Below are positions 59,197 through 64,000 of a stretch of 64,000 nucleotides of DNA, one piece after another. Positions within the stretch are counted from its first letter, which is position 1. The number at the start of each line of letters is the position of its first letter. This DNA comes from Welwitschia mirabilis (lineage: Eukaryota > Gnetophyta > Gnetopsida > Welwitschiales), in the NCBI GenBank assembly GCA_051453625.1, contig JBOZIK010000001.1, forward strand, positions 114,057,119-114,121,118, given 5' to 3'. Position numbers and translations under genes: made by a program. The notes below the pieces were generated by a model that was given only the letters and a program-made list of their open reading frames with translations, was not told the DNA's origin and did no database searches.

Positions 59197-60345
59197 TAAT
59201 TTAAGTGCTAAGAGAAACTTAAGATTATGGATTATAATTAAGATTATATTAATAGTTATTAACATGTTCTTGATGTACTAGAATCAATTAAATAGGATGG
59301 CCCTCTTAATTAAGAGATGAGTCTTCCCTTCATCTTTACCTAAATGACTCCTTAGTAGGGTCTCTTAGTTACATCAATTTTTTATTTACCTATCAATTAT
59401 TTTGATCTTATGTTAAACTACATTTGAGTTTTCATCAAAGTAGTATTCTACTTTAGGATATTTATGGTGATGAGACTAGATTTCACCTAATCTTAAGACA
59501 TTTTCATTTCTATGATTTTTAGTATCTTACATCATTCTATATTAGCATCAATTATGTTAAATCTAATGCTTATTCTTAGATATGAGACTTATAATTTATC
59601 ATATCAATTATTAATTAATGTTTAATTATAAAAAAAGGGAGAATCCAAGACAACTAGCTAATACATTAAAAAAATAATAATAAAAATAATAATAATCATG
59701 ATGTCCTACTACAAGTGCATCAAGGTAAATATTCCCAAGAGGAGCCTTTACTAGTATAATATGTTAGCTGTAGGAACTTCACTAGGGTATTAGTTGGTTA
59801 TGACCTAGCTTTAACTTAAATATCTTTATGCTCTTAGTAGTGGTTATACTCCCCTCATCATGATGGGTAGTGTTTTCTAAATGTTCCATTTACTTGATTT
59901 TTTATAACAATAAAGCCAGAATTTCATGAGAATCTAGAACATGTTGGTTAATAGATGATAAGTTGATAAGGTGTCACTTACTATCGCAACCAATGTATAT
60001 ATTAAGTTACAGTCTAAATATTATATTAATACTTTGAAAGATAACCATATGCATTTTCATAATTACTATTCTTATTGCATGATACTTTATGTTATTTAAC
60101 ATTGAATTACATGTTGATGGTATAAAATAATGTTATGAATTAGAACCAATGAAATTTGCTAGGTTAGGATTTAGAGTTGTAGAAATCAATATTTTTCATG
60201 CCCTTGTTTATCCATTTTCCCCTTATTATTTTTTAGTATGCACAATTAATTATATGAAAGTCATTTTTGCATTTACTCTCCCTTGCTTTAGACTAATACC
60301 ACTTCTTAGTTAATTTTTATTTTTTGATACCTATTCTTCTGACCA
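59192..60345 (+). repeat. E1 3' LTR, right part
   Basis: Aligns with 1095-2780 of the E1 5' LTR, e.g. the ccctcttaattaagaga block at 59302 against 1206, and atgatgtcctaact/caagtgca near 59700 against 1615. It completes the LTR begun at 9343. Confidence 0.78.
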
Positions 60346-60602
60346 CATCACCTTATCACCTTGTAATGTTGTAATCATTCATTTCCTACCACCATCATGC
60401 CTATTTATCCTTCCTATATCTACCACATTTTCATACTATAATCCCTAACTATTGACCTTTGTGGTTATGGATAGGTGCTACTTAATATTCCTATTTCTCT
60501 TCCCTTACATCTTGTCATATTACATGACTCACATAATATCTGCATATATTTCTCATCCATCCATTAGACATTCTTTTATTCATTGCATTTATGTTTCTTT
60601 TA

Positions 60603-60649
<47 letters not shown>

Positions 60650-61450
60650 CAAAAATTTGAAAAAATAGATAAAAGAAAAAAATTAAAAAAATAATAAGAT
60701 ATATATTTCATAAAAAAGGGAGGAAAATGAAAGACAAAAGTAACCTAGGCATGTATTTGGATGTTGTTTTAAAATGGGACTTCCTTTCATTTATCCCACA
60801 TCAAAAGGAGCATTGGTGTCACCCACTGATAGAGGTGACCAAAATAAGGCATGATCAAAAAACAATAAGAGAAAATGATTAAAAAATAAGAAAAGCATGA
60901 CAAATGCCTGGAAAATAAAGAAGGCCAAGAAAAAAAGAGAAGAGAGTAATGATTAGACATAATCAACATGAGGAAGAGTAAGAAAGAGCATTAAGGAAGA
61001 ACCAGCATTGAGGGGAAAATGGACCAGTTGATAATTACAGAGGGATGCTGTAGAGAAGTTGTGGATGTAGGAATAGTGAAAAGAACATAGCCCCATCAAG
61101 ATTAACATAGAGTATCATTTCAGAACAAGAGACTCCCAAGCATAGTAGTGAGAAAAACTAAGGAAACACTCTAAGATAAAGAGGGAAAGTTGTGTGAAAG
61201 TGTATAATGAAAAAAAAACTATGAATTGGATTTGAAATGCAAAATTAATATTAATTCACTCCTTGCTTCTCAAACACTAGAGACTATATAAGTTTGAAGA
61301 AAATCTCATCTATTAATTCTTTTCTATTTTCTTGGCATTTTTTTATGTAATTCTTAAAAAGTAAAGGTATTATTCTTTAAGAACATAGACTTATGAAAGA
61401 TTTAATATTTTTATGATTAAAGTTTTCATTCTTTTAGAATTTATATTAAA
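60346..61450. other. non-coding flank outside E1
   Basis: No gene or domain seen. A pyrimidine-rich stretch (60340-60600) is followed by a GA run and a purine/A-rich stretch. The small frames at 60452-60694 and 60787-60969 are low complexity. Confidence 0.5.
60604..60648 (+). repeat. (GA)n microsatellite
   Basis: About 20 GA units with one AA interruption near the start. Confidence 0.92.
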
Positions 61451-61454
61451 AATC

Positions 61455-62210
61455 AAGGACATCGCTGCAGAGCCTATGTAGTTTGATCCTTAGCTTTTTC
61501 TTTCACAGGTAGCATAGAAACAATTGAGTGTTCTATGTAGTTTGATCCTTAGCTTTTTTTTCCTCTTAAGAATTACTTTTAGCTTAATCCTATAATAACA
61601 TTAATTTTTTAAAAATTTTGATCCTTTTGTGATTTAAAGCACTCCATTCCTTCACATTTCTTATTAGAAATTAAAGACATGATCAAAAGTAATGGTGTTT
61701 TATAAATGCTTTTCACTTTCTCAAATGCGTTGGATTAATAGTAGGAACTTCAAAAACTTGCTTTGGAGAGAGAATATGAAGCACATTTAAATATTCATGG
61801 ACCTACCTAGTTTAATATTTTACTTTCATAGGCTACAAAAAATTATTTGAGTGTTATGTATTACTCTTTTTTCTAATGGTTCTTTTGCTTCTATTTCTAA
61901 CTAGGAAATAATATTGCTTAGTGGGTTAAGGCTGTATTCACAAAGCCTATGTAGCTTAAATAGTTAACTTTAAAGGTATTTCTTTCATCTCATTCCTATA
62001 AAAACATAGTTCTTTTGAAAATCATAACCTCTTTATTATCAAAGCCTCTCTACTTTTAGGTAATTTGTATTCAAAATTGAGAACATCACTAGGAGTAGGA
62101 GAATTTTATAAATGCTTACAATTTTTCTAGATATGTATAATTCAAAGAGGCACTTTAAAAACTACTTTCAAGATAGAATACTAAATACTTAGGTTTGAGT
62201 ATTTTAGTGT
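61455..62210. repeat. degenerate tandem duplication, unit about 410 bp
   Basis: Landmarks repeat at a spacing of about 407-416: ctatgtag.tt at 61533 and 61949, ttttataaatgc at 61697 and 62104, and a ga.a.catga/c.a block just before each. In addition ctatgtagtttgatccttag occurs twice exactly, about 62 bp apart (61476, 61538). Confidence 0.65.
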
Positions 62211-62263
62211 GTTACATCTAACTAGACCTAATCATCTTACCTAAATAGTTTAGTGCTAGAAGA

Positions 62264-62545
62264 AGGGCATCAAACTTAGTCAAACTTTATTAGATTTAAT
62301 CAAATTAAAATAATTAAACTTCATCAAATTCAATCAAACAAAAATAGTTAAACTTAGTTAAATTTAGTAAAATATTCTAACTTAGTTAAACTATCAAACT
62401 CAATCAATACTAAATTATGAAATTCAGCCAAACTCAGTTAAATTCATTCAAACCAAAATAGTCAAATTCAATCAAACCAAAATAGTCAAATTTGGTAAAA
62501 TCAAATTATCAAACTTAGTTAAACATAGTTAAATTCAGGTTAATT
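62264..62545. repeat. AT-rich minisatellite, 23-bp core
   Basis: Variants of tcaaaccaaaatagtcaaat and aacttagttaaatt are repeated many times; the clearest pair is adjacent at about 62447-62490. Confidence 0.7.
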
Positions 62546-63599
62546 TAATTATAAAAATGATATCAAACAAATCAAATTACTTATTATCACATGAGATTTG
62601 AAATAATTCATCATTTATAAAAAATCTCGTAAACATATATCTTTTGTACTAATTAAATACTATTAATATTTCATAGAACTCCATCTTTTACTCTTAAAAT
62701 CCATACATTGATATTAAATATTGCTTTATTAAGGATCACATTAAATCTAAAGATATAAAACTCAAGTATGTTCCCATATATCAACAACTTATAAATATTC
62801 TTACAAAGCCTCTTTCGCAAGTTCAAACTATTTGTAAATATTTAAATCTTGTACATTGCCCTTAAAATTCCCATTATCTTACTTTTTTAATCTTTATACT
62901 ATTAAAATTTTATCTAAACTTTAAGAATATTGGTATCAATTTATTTTACTTTCTCTCTTTTCTTTTTCTAATCCATTATTTTCAACTCTAAAATTTGACT
63001 TTAGTTGATTACCCCATCTTTTAATGTAGTTGAACCATGTAATGATCAATCTTACTTTGCTTTCAGTTAATTGCATTATGTTACTAGTTATTAGTTCTTA
63101 TTATTTATTGGTCAAATGCTCATGCCTCAGTTTTCATAGTCTTCTCAAAACTGGTAACTACCTAACCCTAGAAGTCAATTGACTACTATGAAAAACATGT
63201 AAAATTATAAATAAATAGTGTGGATTATCTTTTCTATCTCATTATTCTTCAGTCTTAGAGTTCCCTTTTCTCTCTTTGAAGATTTCAATCTTATAGCATG
63301 TTTAAGGCTAGATCTACACTTAGTTCTTAATAGCTTCTTATTGTGATGCATATTTGTGCAAATGATTACACTCTCAAGAAGATCCTAATATTTACAAATA
63401 AATATAGATTTTAAATAATACAACATACTAATATAGATGGAAGTGTCCCAAACATCATATTCAGATGAGAATAAAGAGAATTAATTTCAAAAATGAAATA
63501 CTTATGTATCTTAACATTAGAAATAAAATGTAATTCCGAAAATAACAATGCAATGCACTTATGCAAATGAATGTAATTTGAACTAAGTGCAACTTCCAT
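62546..63599. other. non-coding AT-rich sequence, nothing recognised
   Basis: No domain, repeat or RNA gene was recognised. A ttataaataaatag stretch at about 63205 could be a TATA box of an LTR that continues to the right, but this is weak. Confidence 0.4.
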
Positions 63600-64000
63600 C
63601 TGATTACTAGATCAACCTATCACAGAGATTAGTCCTATATAATTTAGATCAATCAAGAAATGCTATCACTAGATTGAATTTAACCTAAGCTATCAGTACA
63701 TTGAACAAAATATAAAACTATGCAAGGTTAATCTAGGAAAGCAAAGATAATGTTAAATCTTAATAAAGGTTGCCCTCATAATGTATATTACTAAAGAATC
63801 TATCATAGAATCAGAAGCAATATAAAATTAATGGATATGTACAAAATAAAAATATGAAAATAGAAAAGAGTTCTTTGAATTAGATTTGAACAAACATACA
63901 TATTACCAAGTAGCAGTACCTCAATGAAGGATGCACAATCCAACACCAAGGAAGACATCTCTCTATAATAATAATGGATAGATCTTTGGTTCTTCAATCT
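63600..64000 (-). repeat. start of another E2-family LTR at the window edge
   Basis: 63900-64000 matches 33890-34040 and 46985-47165 of the E2 LTRs (agtagcag.acctcaatgaagga, aatccaacaccaag). 63760-63830 weakly matches the piece before it. Same orientation as E2. The rest lies beyond the window. Confidence 0.55.

Larger units (their letters stand above)
1..60345 (+). mobile_element. E1: outermost Ty3/gypsy (Tat-like) LTR retrotransposon, split by a 48.8-kb nested insertion
   Basis: The 5' LTR begins within about 10 bases of the window start (1-2785). The same sequence recurs as 9343-10408 and then resumes at 59192-60345, so the 3' LTR is cut in two by everything between 10409 and 59191. On the + strand the internal region holds protease, reverse transcriptase, RNase H and integrase in that order, which is the gypsy order. 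The RT and integrase wording matches the Tat group (Retand/Ogre-like) as I know it. No gag is visible. Its place is taken by an inverted copy of the RT/RNase H region. All ORFs are broken and the LTRs are only about three-quarters identical by eye, so this is an old, dead copy. Confidence 0.82.

Noticed and set aside
60452-60694. 80-codon frame ending in Arg-Glu repeats
   Set aside because: Low-complexity tail from a GA run; no domain, no homologous copy.
1-64000. tRNA, rRNA, snoRNA and organelle-derived DNA
   Set aside because: I found no recognisable cloverleaf boxes, rRNA motifs or plastid/mitochondrial gene pieces on either strand by reading; the only tRNA-related signals are PBS sequences.

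Overview
This window is repeat-dense, AT-rich nuclear DNA of a flowering plant. The plant call rests on several LTR-retrotransposon lineages found in plants: Ty3/gypsy Tat-like, Athila-like and chromovirus-like elements, and Ty1/copia elements carrying an extra 3' ORF. I cannot name the species. I found no intact host gene, tRNA, rRNA or CRISPR array. Every coding trace is a retrotransposon relic broken by stops and frameshifts, with strong loss of CG and of G/C generally, as expected from long methylation and deamination.

Nearly the whole window resolves into one nested stack, held together by target-site duplications (TSDs), primer-binding sites (PBS), polypurine tracts (PPT) and paired LTRs. 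The outermost element is E1, a gypsy (Tat-like) element on the + strand. Its 5' LTR is 1-2785 and its internal region 2786-9342. Its 3' LTR is split into 9343-10408 and 59192-60345. The splitting element is CopM1, a copia element on the - strand at 10409-59191, with TSD gttca/gttct. CopM1 contains CopM2 (15203-25492), a second copy of the same family in the same orientation with an exact TSD, aatac. The 5' LTR of CopM1 is broken twice. E2, an Athila-like gypsy element (- strand, 33459-48689), is one insertion. E3, a chromovirus-like element with very long LTRs and only a gag remnant (- strand, 49256-58926), is the other. E2 in turn carries P1, a 5'-truncated copia element on the + strand (39508-43678). 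Nesting is therefore four deep.

By eye, E1, CopM1 and CopM2 have LTR or arm pairs about three-quarters identical, while E2 and E3 have pairs in the high 80s percent. This agrees with the nesting order. From 60346 to 64000 lie non-coding sequence, a GA microsatellite, a degenerate tandem duplication of about 410 bp, an AT-rich minisatellite, and at the right edge the start of another E2-family LTR.

Five points deserve attention. First, both copia families carry a third ORF after pol, resembling the 'putative plant transposon protein' family. Second, E1 has a 2.3-kb inverted duplication of its RT/RNase H region where gag should be. Third, the CopM LTR and 3' region is packed with an AGAYRTCT motif that looks like a decayed AGACGTCT palindrome. 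Fourth, a tract of about 400 bp of RT at about 98% identity sits inside a duplication that is otherwise only about 80-85% identical. Fifth, both internal tandem duplications in the CopM elements meet exactly at 100-N assembly gaps.
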